A stretch of 64,000 bases of DNA from Hydractinia symbiolongicarpus (Eukaryota > Cnidaria > Hydrozoa > Anthoathecata > Hydractiniidae), in contig NC_079887.1 in assembly GCF_029227915.1 (NCBI RefSeq), forward strand, positions 21,075,650-21,139,649, read 5' to 3'. This document shows positions 32,580-49,708 of this stretch, in pieces. Position numbers and translations under genes: made by a program. Positions within the stretch are counted from its first letter, which is position 1; every line of letters begins with the position of its first letter. The notes under the pieces were generated by a model that was not told where the DNA came from, made no database searches, and saw only the letters and a list, made by a program, of their open reading frames with translations.

Positions 32580-33920
32580 TCGGTGATGTTTCTGTCAATT
32601 TTAATACATTACATGAAAAAAATGAAAAATAAGCCCGGTGCTACGGTGAAATTTTGCTCAGGCGTGCAATGTAGCAATATTGGATTGCGCGCTCTTAGAA
32701 AATTGCGCCCTGATTCTTGCGCCTAAAGAAATACGTTTTCATGATATAAAATCTTTGCAAACAATATCTCAAAAGAATGTAAAAGTATGTGTGTGAGTAA
32801 AAATATTTTTGTTTTATATTTTCTCAAGTGATATTTCCCCTATGTTATTACAATTCATTTATTTTAGTTTTGAAAATTTTAAGAGATAAACACGTGAAAT
32901 GGCTTCTCCTTCATTACTGAGCTAACTAGTGAGCTAAGATATCAACTCAGTTTGGTCTCAGTTAGCCGAAACTTAAGTGACTTAGAAGACCTCATTATGG
33001 TTTAAAATTCCACGCATTATATTTGCATGAGTCCACTGTTAGTTATAGGACTACAGTATGAAATTGGTTAAAAGAAGACAAGAATAAATTGCGTGTTTAA
33101 TATTTTTGATGCTTGCTTAAATTTGTAATCTCACCCCTTTTAGCGAAACACCTGTGGCTACGCCTCTTCCTTGTATGAAATATATGTTATATGCAAAAAA
33201 AGATTTCGTATTACGTATGATAAAGATCTTTTCTCTCACTAATTTTTAATTTCAACCGAACTTAAATTTTTTGTTCTAATAGACCTTTCCCGAATTTCCT
33301 AATTATGCTAAATTCGATTAAAGAGGTCGATACTAAAAATGATTCTTATCTCTAAGTTGCTTAGCAAAAGGTAGAACAAATTACCTAATTTCGTAAATAT
33401 TTCTGTTCGTTAAGTGCCTCAATATCGGGCTGAAGGTTACGGTCACACCCTTCATATAGCCGAGCTTCCTAAGAATAGCCTCGTTTTCAAAATAATCATT
33501 TTCTTCAAGTCTAAATAAAATCCAATTAAAATATTATATTGCTCTGAAAACTTCATTTTTGTCATGATAATTTAATATTCTATCTGAATATTCTTATTTG
33601 AAAAGCACAGAACCATTATAAAATTTTGGATGACATCATAATTATTATAATTTATGAAATTCGGGAAAGGTGTATTGTTATTATTTTCCTGTGTTTTAAG
33701 AGTAGTGTAAAATCTAGCTGGTATCTGTTCTTGCATTTAAATAAATCATTTAGTCAAATTTAATGGTTTTGTTGTTTATTTGTTTTTATTTTCATTCTTT
33801 ATTGCTGCGAAGTTAGCTATGTTTCATCACTTCATCCTATAACATATTTTCTTAAAGAAACGGTTAAAGAAACAAAATGAAAATTTTTTCTAGGATATAT
33901 CATTTTTGTAGAAGTTTGTC
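32580..33920. other. Non-coding gap
   Basis: AT-rich sequence. No gene or repeat family is recognised. Confidence 0.45.
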
Positions 33921-33929
33921 TATCTATTA

Positions 33930-34264
33930 ATGGAGTGGATTATTTTCACGGGTTATTTAACTGCAACCCTCGGCATAATATTCGTGGAAATGTTTTTGTC
34001 AAAGAGCATCAGTTGGGCAGTAGGCTTCAAATGTTTTGAAGCGATGCAGGTCAAGAAAACAACGTCAAAAAAGGCACTAGCTGCACTTTTAAAAATGTCT
34101 GAATTATGGAACAGTCCGCTCCATTGCCCAGAAAGGTCTGAAGAATCGGGAAATTCGGGAGTGCTATTTTTTTTACCGTTTTTAATTTTGGATCTAACCA
34201 ATAAACGACCAGTGAACTTTGACAAATTTGGATTGCGTATTACTTGGATGTAAACGGTGTTCAA
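33930..34264. other. Unassigned segment open on both strands
   Basis: About 310 bases are open in one frame on each strand (107 residues plus, 103 residues minus) in a region otherwise full of stops. The minus reading (Phe-Thr-Gly-Arg-Leu-Leu-Val, Pro-Glu-Phe-Pro-Asp-Ser-Ser) looks slightly more protein-like. No family is recognised. Confidence 0.2.
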
Positions 34265-34269
34265 AGTTC

Positions 34270-35240
34270 AAAGAAATCCCGCCCTAATTTTCACAAAATT
34301 AAATGTGTGTATTAGTCTACAAAAAATTAACAGCTATAAAACATCCCCTAAAACCATGTTATAAGATCTTTTCATTTACGCCTCTAAATTGCTGGAACAA
34401 ACCAAGTGGCACAATAAAGTGATTTGTTCAGTTGGAAAATTTCTCCTGCGCCAATTTAGCTATATTTATTACATAAATTACATATTTTCAGTTATATCAA
34501 GGACAAACACATTAATTGGGGTGAGAATTAATATTAACACAACTTCTCAGAGATAATTGTCTGAAATAATTGCACAAGTTTCTACCTTTCTTTCTCCAGG
34601 TGTCTACTGATGATTCATCATATAGTAGTGTATATAATACTTTTATTTTTCGTCTTTGCATTCTTTTTATTACACTTTATTGCAAATAAAAATATCATAA
34701 ATTCGTTTTACTTGTTAGTATTAAGCGCTTTACTATGGTTTTAAAAAGGCGTTTCTTAGGTTAAACCAAAACAAAATAATAAACTTTTTTAACAAAAACC
34801 TTCTCCTTGTTCTTTAACAATAGCAGATAATAACTTATCCCAGCAGAACATTTTAAGTGATTTTTAATTACTTTTTAACTGCCGTTTAAATATCTTTGAG
34901 TTTTAGACATTTTTAGTTAAGATTTTCAACACTTTTTGTATATTGTCTATCGGACGAACGTATGCGTATTTTAAGTTGGGAAGTCAAGTTGAAAATGTAT
35001 AGCACTTGGAAATGCTTTTGACAACATATTTTGAATAACTTTACATCGCATGGCTTGAATAAAGCTGTTTTGTTTCTTTATTGAAGGTGGTGCATAATTT
35101 TTATAAATTTTTATTTTTGTTTTTCTAAAAGTTCATTACCTTGATCTCTGAATTCTTTTAACAAGCTAAATTTTACTTTCTTTTCACATCTTCCTAACAA
35201 TAAATTAGAACAGAAAAAACAACAGTATTGGAGTAATTTG
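34270..35240. other. Non-coding gap
   Basis: AT-rich. Nothing recognised. Confidence 0.45.
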
Positions 35241-35244
35241 GTAT

Positions 35245-35356
35245 ACCTTATCGGTAAAAAAAAGTGACTAAATTTTAGTTAGGTGACTAATATGTTTTGC
35301 CGACTAAAATTTTTGCCAACTATTATTTTTTGCCGAGTTTTTTTTACCGATAAGGT
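35245..35356. mobile_element. 112-bp MITE with 17-bp inverted ends
   Basis: The ends ACCTTATCGGTAAAAAA and TTTTTTACCGATAAGGT are perfect inverted copies. The interior repeats 'gccgactaaaattt'-like phrases. It has no coding capacity. Confidence 0.7.
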
Positions 35357-35424
35357 ATTGGTATATATATTGATAAATGGTACATTGCATGACATATAAA
35401 ACATAATAAAATATTTCATATTCA

Positions 35425-35634
35425 TCACAGATCTTTGTACTTGACATCGACCGACTTGTGACCAGCAACTGGATTAAAAACTTTCTCGGTATCCACGGCA
35501 AAATCTGGATTGCATCTTTTGTGCGTACTTTCCAAGAAAGAAAACCGCGAAGCTGGTCACTTTACAGTTGTCGATGTCCGTCTAATCTTCTTCACGCCAA
35601 CAATTTCTTGATTATTTGCGCCGGTGAGGTACAT
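35425..35634 (-). pseudogene. Unknown coding fragment with an in-frame TGA
   Basis: The minus strand gives 25 codons from an ATG (Met-Tyr-Leu-Thr-Gly-Ala-Asn-Asn), an in-frame TGA, then 43 more codons in the same frame (Pro-Ala-Ser-Arg-Phe-Ser, then Cys-Asn-Pro-Asp-Phe-Ala-Val-Asp-Thr-Glu-Lys) and a TGA stop. The composition is protein-like on both sides of the inner TGA. It lies about 290 bases upstream of the third glycosyltransferase-like gene on the opposite strand. The family is not recognised; a transposon or gene fragment is likely. Confidence 0.3.
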
Positions 35635-35765
35635 AAAACAAAAATTACATCAATTAATATTAATGAGAGTTAGAGTTTGCGATGCTTCCACGCGATCAAA
35701 GACCGAGGCTTGCCCGAGGATACGACACGTGCTTTTATACTATTTTGATGCGCATGTGCCGAAAC

Positions 35766-35799
35766 TACAACGTAACCCGAAAAGTCGGGTTACATTGTA
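35766..35799. repeat. Short hairpin upstream of the third glycosyltransferase-like gene
   Basis: The arms TACAACGTAACCCGA/TCGGGTTACATTGTA (one mismatch) flank a 4-base loop. It may form a stem in a 5' leader or be a chance or foldback repeat. Confidence 0.4.
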
Positions 35800-35922
35800 G
35801 TGCAGAATCCGAAAGATGCATAAGCATTTCACCACACTTGTAAATGCTCTTCTTTGAAGGCATTTTACAATCAAAGAAATTGCAATGTTTTCATCTTTAT
35901 TTTTCAGATTAAAAGTAAAGTT

Positions 35923-36845
35923 ATGGTATATACTATTAGAAAGTGTGTTATAGCCCTTTTATTTATCCTGGTCCTGATCTTTTTTATATCAAATTTCCAC
36001 ATCTATTGGATAATTATACCTGTGTTCAGTCGCAGTCAAAAGAATATTTCAACATTCAACCATTATGAAGAAGAACGATTCAAAAAAAACTTTGTTCTTT
36101 CCTATACCATATTTGGTAGAGATTCGGCAAGAAAATGGGGATATCTCATTGGAATGGTTGCTAAAGAAGCAAAGAAAAGTAATTTATATCATGACTGGAC
36201 AGTTCGAATATACCACGATAAAACTCTTAGTGAAAAATTTATTAAAAATCATACTTCAATATTTGACAATCTAAAATTTTTTGATGTTACAGCAACGTCA
36301 TTGTACGGAGACATAACGTCAATCAATGGTAGAGTATGGAGATTCTTGCCATTGGCGGATGATACTGTCGATATTGTTTGCTTCAGGGATCTAGACTCAC
36401 CAATCCTAAAAAGAGAAGAAGATGCAGTAACCGAATGGTTGGGAAGTGGTCACATTATGCACGTCATGCGAGATCATTATTGGCATACAACTGAAATCTT
36501 AGCGGGTTTATGGGGCTTTCGAAGTGCTATGAACAGAGTATTGGCACACAAAATTGTCAATATGGTTTTGCTTCATGCTAAAAGAGGAGAACTGAAAATA
36601 GAGAAGCTACAAAATTGAACGACCAAATAGTCTTAGCCAGACATATTTGGCCGTTAGTGAAGCCGTATACCTTACAACAGGATTCATATCTTTGTACAAG
36701 ATACGATGGTACTGTACCGTTTCCAACGAAAAGATCTGACGATCTTATGTATGTTGGATGTATCCGACCTTGTAACGTAACTGAAAGAGTCCCATGTGAT
36801 ATAAAATGTCAACCAAAAAATCATACAGATTGGACATATTGTTGA
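35923..36845 (+). pseudogene. Glycosyltransferase-like protein, copy 3, frameshifted
   Basis: This is a paralogue of 15500 and 28599. From the ATG at 35923 (just after an acceptor-like TTTTTCAG) it has a basic N-terminus, a membrane segment (about residues 9-24) and all central blocks, including Arg-Asp-Leu-Asp-Ser and His-Val-Met-Arg-Asp-His. Near 36580-36592 it has a net gain of two bases relative to copy 1, and the frame ends at a TGA at 36616-36618. The rest of the family sequence, to Asp-Trp-Thr-Tyr-Cys and a TGA at 36843-36845, continues intact in the shifted frame. Because everything after the shift is still clean, either the lesion is recent or it is a sequence error. If real, the product would lose its Cys-rich tail. 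Confidence 0.75.
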
Positions 36846-36859
36846 ACACGTCAGTTCTA

Positions 36860-37255
36860 ATTTATTTTTTTATTATTTCTCAGTGGTGTGTGATGGTGTT
36901 TTCTTGGGCGGGATATTAAGTAATAACAAGTGTCAGCAACAAGATTTTTAAATTGTTTTTGTAAAGAAAGTCTCAAATGCTTCCTCAAAATTGGCAAAAA
37001 AAAACACGAAATAGTAAATGCCTGTTTCAAAGGAATAACAAAATTCCCCTCTAACTTATTATAAAGCATGTAATACAATTGATATAACAAAAATTGCTTT
37101 TTTGCGTAATGGCTCTAGCTTTTTATGAACATATTAAAATGGCATTCATATTTTACGATTGTTAAATTTTGTTTTTTGTTTTTGATAACACCTGTATTTT
37201 TTTAAAATTGTTAACCATAACTATTCTTTTTAATTATTAAATAACAACAAATAGC
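36860..37255. other. Non-coding gap
   Basis: AT-rich spacer after the third glycosyltransferase-like copy. Nothing recognised. Confidence 0.4.
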
Positions 37256-37259
37256 ATGT

Positions 37260-37790
37260 TAACATCGTCTGTCTGTGCGTCCGCGAAATCGGCGTCCCGT
37301 AACGGAAACACGAAATTTTTAAAATGCGCACGAATATCAAATGCGATATATTTTTATCCACTTTGTTGTGACGGGTAAATATAAAGGACCGGCGACTCCG
37401 TGGATTTTTTCACGGGCAACGACTTCTCTTTAATAATAGCCGTATTTTTTCTGCTTGTCCGCGAAAACCGCGTCCTGTTACAGAAACACGAAATGCGATA
37501 TATAAAGGACGGGCGACCCCGTGGATTTTTCCACGGCTTAACGGCTAGTCTCTTTAATAATAGCCGTATTTTGTCTGTGTGTCCGCGAAAGCCACGTCCC
37601 GTAACGGAAACACGAAATTTTTAAAATGCGCACCAATACCAAATACGTTATATTTTTGTCCACTTTGTTGCAACGGGTTAATTTAAAGGATGGGCGACCC
37701 CGTAGATTTTTCCACGGGCTAACGACTAGTCTCTTTATTAATAAGCTGTATTTTGTCTGTCTCTGCGCGGACACCCCGCCGACTTAGAGA
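37260..37790 (+). mobile_element. Head-to-tail mini-Helitron array
   Basis: Four units of the family at 25200 are present: about 37260-37424 (its CTAG end reduced to CT), 37425-37548, 37549-37729, and a fourth beginning TCTCTTTATTAATA at 37730 whose 3' end is not found. Units 2 and 3 end with a hairpin and CTAG (37545-37548 and 37726-37729) and abut the next unit directly. Confidence 0.75.
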
Positions 37791-38915
37791 GACGTGCTAC
37801 GGAAAGAGAACACTATGTGAAGCGCTTAATAAAAGCCATAAACTGTGCCACGCGATCTGGTGGAGCGACTTAGTACAGGTATGCAGTATGTCGCAAATCG
37901 AGTAAGGCGCACACAACATTACAATGTTTCGGTTGTAATGTATTTTTTGTTATCCGTCATAGCAAAAAATTAATCGTGATACTGAGCTGAGCGCTTAGTA
38001 CAGTTAAACGGTGTTGCAAAGGCGTAAAGGGATAACACCTTTTAAAAAAAACTTTTTCCCAGACTTCGTTTAAATAAAAACACAAGAAAAAGTTCATTGT
38101 TAACACATGGCTGAGCGGTTAGTCCAGATAAACCGTGTCGCACATCCGTACAGGCATGATACACTTTCCAAAGAAAAATTATCAAAGCTTCGGTTTAAAT
38201 AAAAACACAGGAAACCGTCTGTTGGAGGAACCGGCAAATTATAAAAGGTTGGCTAACTGTTCTTGCTGTGACGGGGTAACAACGGGTTGTAAACTGTGTT
38301 TTTATTTTAGCTAAATTTGTGAAAAATATTTTTTTTTAAAAAATGTTGTACCCGAAACAGGGCTGTTTAATATATTATCATGGCGTTTTAAACAAATTTC
38401 CATCGACTATTTCATTTCCTTTTACCTTATAGTGATAGTTAGTTTTGTTTAAAATTGTTATGTTGTCATCCTTGTCACCTGATAAAAGAAGAATATTTTT
38501 GTTTTGTCGAAGTTTAGATGCTTTAAAGCACGTAATGTGTGAAAATGTCTCTTGTTCAAATTATGTAGTTCTTCCTTTAATTTTGATAAGACAAAAATGT
38601 CAATGTTCTCAGCAAGAGACTGCATTTCAACTGCTAACATCGCCTTTATTGTCGAACTGTTTCTTTTGAAAATCGTAATTATTTAGGACTGCCATTCGCG
38701 AAGGTTGATGTACTTGCAGCATAGAGAAGAAAAAAAAATTGGAAGATTGTGTTATCTTTGAATTTCCGCGCCCGAAGGCGTAGGAAATTCTTTAAAACCG
38801 TCGTTTTTTTCTTTCGGAGCATTTTTTGAAAAAAAATCGACCCTGGAATTTCACGTTGGTCCGTCACAGATGTAAACTTCGTACTCAAGCTCCTTAACTA
38901 CTGGGAAGTCTCGTA
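37791..38915. other. Non-coding gap
   Basis: It may contain the interior of a longer Helitron unit starting at 37730. Two phrases, 'gagcg(g/c)ttagt(c/a)cag' and 'aaataaaaacac', recur at 37990-38230, a weak repeat. No gene is seen. Confidence 0.4.
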
Positions 38916-38919
38916 TTGA

Positions 38920-39660
38920 CGTTTCAGGCCAAAATTGGTATTTGTTTTCGACAAAATTTGGCACAGTTAACAAAAAAAGTATGCTTAACATAATAATGAC
39001 ATAATAATTTTAATTTTTGTCACCTAAATGTCATTTTAGGCCAAAATCGCTCCAAAAATTAGAACTACTTTATTTTCAACAAAATTTAGAACAGTTAACA
39101 AATAAAGTATGCTGAACATGATGGTGACATCAAAATTTTGATTTCTTGTTACCTAAATGTCATTTTAGGCCAAAATTGGTCTAAAAATTAAAACTACTTT
39201 ATTTTTGACAAATTTTGGCACAATTAACAAAAAAAGTATGGTGAGCATGATGGTGACATCAAAATTTTGGTTTTTTGCCACTTTAAATGTCATTTTAGGC
39301 CAAAATTGGTCCAAAAATTAAAACTACTTCATTTTCAACAAAAATTGGCAAAGTTAACAAAAAAGTATTCTGAACATAATGGTGACATCAAAATTTTGAT
39401 TTTTGTCACCTAAATTCCATTTTAGGCCAAAATTAGTCCAAAAATTAAAACTACTTCATTTTCGGCTAAATCTGGCACAGTTAACAAATAAAGTATGCTG
39501 AAAATGATGATGGTACAAAAGTTTGATTTTTTGTCACCTAAATGTCATTTCAGGCCAAAATTTATCCAAAAATTAAAACTGCTTTATTTTCGACAAAAAA
39601 AAAAGTATGCTGAAAATGATGGTCACATCAAAATTTTGATTTTTTGTCAACTAATGCCGT
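38920..39660 (+). repeat. 129-bp satellite, about six copies
   Basis: The start phrase AGGCCAAAAT recurs at 38926, 39038, 39167, 39297, 39424 and 39552, giving spacings of 112, 129, 130, 127 and 128. Units contain 'acttcattttcgacaaaatt', 'ttaacaaaaaaagtatgctga' and 'atggtgacatcaaaattttg'-like phrases with small differences. No coding role. Confidence 0.85.
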
Positions 39661-39669
39661 TTAAGACCA

Positions 39670-41340
39670 TAAACGTTTCAATCGCAAGACTTTCAGCCAT
39701 GAATGACAGGCTGTATTTTTTGTTAGCAATTTCTTTTAAAATGTGAGTTTATTATGACACGTTTCGTTTTGTTTGCGTTTGTGGTAAGATATAATGTCAC
39801 TGGTGTGCTTTATCTTCAGAGGTTCATGCACCAAACCCCTTCGAATGTTTGGCACAATAACACAACGAATTAGCAGGTTTTCATTAAATATTTTGGTAGC
39901 GCGCGAAAGTTCTTAGAGCCCCCAGGGCTTCTTGTTAAACTCTATTCAGGCGGGATTTTTGATGAATGATTGACTTCGGTAACGAAAACAAAAGTATAAA
40001 AAGTTTCCAAAAATGCGGAAACCTGTTAACATCATGTTCACTAATCTGTTAAAAGCAGTGAATAGAAATATGAAGGAATAACAAGCCTTTGTAGGCTAAA
40101 TAATTTGGGGTTTTGCTTTCGTCGATGGCCTAATATGGAATATACAAGGTGTCGAAATACATACAGGAAAATGTTTATAATAACTGTGCCTTTTTAACAC
40201 AAACAACTTTGCTTACAATTTTTTTAAATTTTATTTTTTGTGATGTTTGTTGAAAAGCTGTAGTTTGGGACATCATTCTCTAGTATTGTTTAGGAGAGAC
40301 CTAAAGCGTAGTGTGTTTACCCAAAATAAGTTTTTATCTTTAAAGGTAATATGCGATCATATAGGAGCTAAAAAAAATGACTCAGCTGTTTTTTTCAGCG
40401 AATATTCACAAATTTCGCGTGTTACAACAATAACAACTACCACATGGAAATTTCCTAGGAATTCCTTCTTCGCAAAAAATTAAAATGGTAGGAACAAGTG
40501 GTCTACCACACCGCAGTCGAGCTTTGTTTACAAGGAAACAAGAAGCCCTATGGCTCTAACAATTTCAACCAATACAAACTATCAATGATGTGATATAATT
40601 GGGTCAAAATAGTTACTACAGATTAATTAACTGTGATCATAGTTAAAATAAAAGTAACTTCCAAAAAATAAAAATTCCCATTCAAATGAAATATAATTTG
40701 ACAGTCACATGAAGCTTACCCTCCAGTAAGTTTAAACTTGTTAGCTGTACAGCATCTGTGAATGATATTTTCAGTAGAATCTTATTTCGGTCAATATCAA
40801 TTTATTAATATCGAAGTGTGAGATGTTCTAAGGCCATGGCCTCAAGGAAAACAACTTGGGACGTCGTAGTCTATTGAGACTTGAAGGACTAGAAAGATAG
40901 TCACCTGCCAGGGCACGTGGAACCACGTGATTTACATTTTAGCCCCTTTTTAAGCAGCAAAAGGCCATAATACAGCCTTTAGAGGCACGCAGTTGACGGT
41001 GCCCAAAACGTCTGGGACCAAGAAAAACAACTTTAACCTCATAGTGCATTGAGACGGGAATGACTAGACCGATGGCCACCTGCCTATTTTTTTTTTAAGA
41101 AAAGTGGAATGTCAAATAGCAGATTATCATGTTATAGTAATATTCACCATAAGTTAAATGTTTGATGAATAGATAAGAAACACAATGTTTAAAATTTGAA
41201 AGCAAAATCTTTTCTGAACATATCCATCATCAGTGCATAAAAGAGTGAAAATTAACAATATTTATCTATACAGTTAAAAACAATTAGTGGTAATTTCTTT
41301 TCGACTTCTTTCGGCAAGTATCGAACTGTTTAAATCGGCC
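39670..41340. other. Non-coding gap
   Basis: No gene is supported. The segment 40830-41090 shows a degenerate direct repeat of about 200 bp (shared 'gaaaacaactt', 'ttgagac', 'gactaga', 'ccacctgcc'). Confidence 0.4.
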
Positions 41341-41348
41341 TTTGCCCC

Positions 41349-41415
41349 ATTCTCGTCCCCAGAGCTCTTTGAGATTAAAGCCTAGTTTATCTCAAAAAGC
41401 TCTAGGGTCGAGAAT
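41349..41415. repeat. Hairpin element with CTCGTCCCC arm
   Basis: The arms ATTCTCGtCCCCAGAGCTC and GAGCTCTAGGGtCGAGAAT-like sequence, extended by TTTGAGAT/ATCTCAAA, form a 67-bp foldback. It is related in its arm motif to the hairpins at 42687 and 49465. Confidence 0.55.
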
Positions 41416-41419
41416 GTCT

Positions 41420-42680
41420 TCGCCCGTTTTTGATGGACGACAACGGGTATTATCAATATTAAGATTTGTGCGAACCTATCGGTCAAAACTTTTGTGCAGT
41501 CCTGATAATTTTTTAACAACAATTTATTAAAGCTATTCGTAACCTGTGGAAACCCGTGGTATTCCCTCGCAGCTACCATCTTCGGCTTACGGACAGGCAG
41601 CGAGCCCTGATGATATAGACTGGATGATTCGGTGTTGAACGCCAGGTTGAGCGTTCAAGTGAAGGTATACCACATTTCACGTCCGATTTGGGGGCTTTTA
41701 GTACAGGCGAAGGTTCAATAACATAAGTGAATAAAAGCCTTCATAGAACACCATAAATTCGGCTTGCTACCCAGATCTGGGCTAGGCTGATGTTCATGAT
41801 AGTCAAAATCTTAAAATTGGTTTGATTTGGATTGATGCATGGCTAAAAAACCTGAAAAATATTCATCTTGATATGTAAACACATAAAAGTGAAAAACATA
41901 TTAAAATAAATTAAAAGGCATAAAGTTGAAAAAAGTGTTAACAAGAAATCATCAAAATGTCTACCACTATACACATCGTCTTGCAAAATTTTTGCCAAGG
42001 GTACAACTTTATGTTGTATTCATTAAAGGAATAGGCCACAATATACACAGGGGGTTTGTGTTGGAAACACTGTATTAACATATTACGGTTTCATAGCAGA
42101 TCCCCGTTCTTTTTCTATTCTAGTCGCAAAATCAAAAGAGCTATCGCTACTCCGGTATCATTTTGGCACACGAATATACAGTGAAAATATAGAGATAATT
42201 AAGCTAGATTTAGTAAATGGTAAATTATTTGCGGTTTTTTTTTGTCTATACAAACAGTTGGAGTGCCTCTTGCAATAACACAGCCATTTACATCTCAATC
42301 GCAGACTCTACGCTGTGATAAATGTTAATTACTGCAACATGACCAGATTTGAAAAAATATGATAAATCTTATAAATTGTTACCTGGACTTGTAACTTTAT
42401 CCATTCTTTCTGTCAATTTATCAAAGATTTACATGAAAAAAAAATACATTTCCTAAAAAACATTCAGTTAATAAAAACCAGAATCTCATCTCTCTAATAA
42501 AGATTTTTTTGGTTTTAGTTGATGTGATAGTTTGATGTGATAGTTTCAGGAAAGTTGGAGAAGAAGCTTGGTATTTGCCTCCGCAATTTAAAGCTACGTG
42601 ATTTAAACAATAATCAAATTACCTCATTCGTACCCAAAATGCTTGTAGGTCTAAAAAGCTTTCTCAAATAGTAATTCTAT
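41420..42680. other. Non-coding gap
   Basis: AT-rich. A stretch at 41620-41790 looks like interspersed repeat sequence, but no second copy was found in this window. Confidence 0.35.
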
Positions 42681-42686
42681 TTATAG

Positions 42687-42778
42687 CAACCTTGTCCCCA
42701 GGGCATCTTTTATCTTTTCTGACCCCGATCGCCGTCCCGGGGTCAGAAAAGATACAAGATGCCCTGGGGACGAGGTTG
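42687..42778. repeat. 92-bp near-perfect hairpin MITE
   Basis: The left arm CAACCTTGTCCCCAGGGCAT and its extension to 'tctgacccc' pair with the right arm ending ATGCCCTGGGGACGAGGTTG, around a small centre near 42728-42738. Its ends recur as part of shorter hairpins at 49465-49522 and 49640-49702, and a single arm is at 50350-50371. Confidence 0.75.
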
Positions 42779-42957
42779 TATTTATAGTTAATTGTTAAAA
42801 CGATAAATGATTCGCACCAAAATACCTCCTTACTTGTAGCCTGTTACAATGTGTAAAGTGCCTTAAGTTAAAACTTGAACTCTTATAATTAATCAAACGT
42901 TATTTTTAATTTTTTTCAAATTTTTCTTCTCTTTCAAGATATTCTCCGAAAATCAAG

Positions 42958-43170
42958 ATGGAATTAAAAACATATGTTTTACATCTTAATATAAATATTT
43001 CACCCCAGATGAAATTTAGCATGTATCAGTTGAATGAAGAACATCAACACCAGAGCCTACCTAGTCACATGGTGCAAGGTTATGGAGAACATTTGAAGTT
43101 TTTTAACCGACGGGAAGAAGAGCTTATTTTCAAAATTGTGGAGAAAGCCAAATTTGATTATTCGTTTTAA
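42958..43170 (+). CDS. Hypothetical 70-residue protein or exon
   Basis: The ATG follows a plausible 3' splice site (TTCTCTTTCAAG ending at 42938). The frame encodes a His/Gln-rich middle and a charged C-terminus (Arg-Arg-Glu-Glu-Glu-Leu-Ile). No domain is recognised. It is convergent with the astacin gene, whose stop codon lies 196 bases away. It may be chance. Confidence 0.2.
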   Translation: MELKTYVLHLNINISPQMKFSMYQLNEEHQHQSLPSHMVQGYGEHLKFFNRREEELIFKIVEKAKFDYSF

Positions 43171-43365
43171 AGTTTTTTCATTGGACGCACGCAAAATCTT
43201 ACCTTTATAAGCGCGCGTAAAACTTTCTTCCATGGGCGCAAATTAAAGAGCGCACGTAAAACCTTATAGGCGTACGTTAAGCATTCCTTTAACGGGCGCA
43301 TACTAATTCTTCTTTTAACGGGTGATAAAATATTGACAGCAGCAATCAGAAAATACTTTTGTTTC

Positions 43366-48854
<5,489 letters not shown>

Positions 48855-48859
48855 GCTTT

Positions 48860-49460
48860 TTCTGTGTTGACTACCTTCACGAGAGACGGTATTTTCTTGT
48901 TATGGCTGGCTTCACAAAAAATATATATTCCGTTACTACAAAATTTGTTTTGTTGCACCTGTGTCTATTTAGTGACATCTGTATCAAGATCATTTCGATA
49001 TGCAACCTCGTGTCCAGTCCCTACTATCTTTTAGATATGCCATTTCCTTTCTTTGTTTTCGACGAGACTGTAAACATCTGTATAAAGAATATATCAGGAC
49101 ATTTTAAAGGATGATTAAGAAGCCTTAAAATTGGGCTTGGTATGTTTGATTGAACAAAAACAAGACGAACTGGGAATGAGGTCGCGATTAATCGCGTGCA
49201 TAGCATCAATGGAAAAAAGTGAATTTTTGCTTAAACTCACCTATTAACTTTTTATCAAAAGCAAATTCCTTAATTATCCTGGTTGCCAAAGCTTTTTAAC
49301 AGTTTGGTAAGAGAGTAGTTCTCTCTCGTACCATGGAAGTAAAAAATCTTGAAAACGAGGTTGTTGTTTCACTGCTATAAAAGCTGCCAACGTTTGTGTG
49401 GGTAGGAAGAATTAAGAAAGTAATAGTACTAGACAGACCACACCGAAATTTAAGGAAGCC
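48860..49460. other. Non-coding gap upstream of the astacin gene
   Basis: The astacin promoter would be here. No TATA box could be singled out in the AT-rich sequence. A short plus frame at 48902-49114 shows no domain. Confidence 0.35.
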
Positions 49461-49464
49461 TAAC

Positions 49465-49522
49465 GTCAACCTCGTCCCTGGAATTGTTAGGCCCTTTAAG
49501 AAGTCCCGGGGACGAGGTTGAC
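49465..49522. repeat. 58-bp hairpin of the CCCGGGGACGAGG family
   Basis: The arms GTCAACCTCGTCCC and GGGACGAGGTTGAC are perfect inverted copies, with the same arm motif as 42687-42778. Confidence 0.7.
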
Positions 49523-49631
49523 CTGATGTAGCATGCGTTATTTTGCATCATGTCACCCTCCACATAAAAATTTTTTAAAGGTGCGGCTAGAATAAAAATT
49601 TAAGGTTCAGATATTGTATTCTTTGACCATA

Positions 49632-49708
49632 TCGTGCAAGCTCGACCCCAGCACCTTTTACCGAGCGCCGTTGAGAAGCAAAAAGTTCTGGGGACGAGGT
49701 TGCATATC
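49632..49708. repeat. Hairpin of the same family, imperfect
   Basis: 'tatcgtgcaagctcgaccccag' near 49630-49652 pairs imperfectly with 'ctggggacgaggttgcatatcg' near 49690-49711. A further lone arm 'gccctggggacgaggta' is at 50351-50368. Confidence 0.5.

Noticed and set aside
40830-41090. Degenerate direct repeat of about 200 bp
   Set aside because: Similarity between the two halves is partial and I could not define a unit or family, so it is only mentioned in the gap entry.
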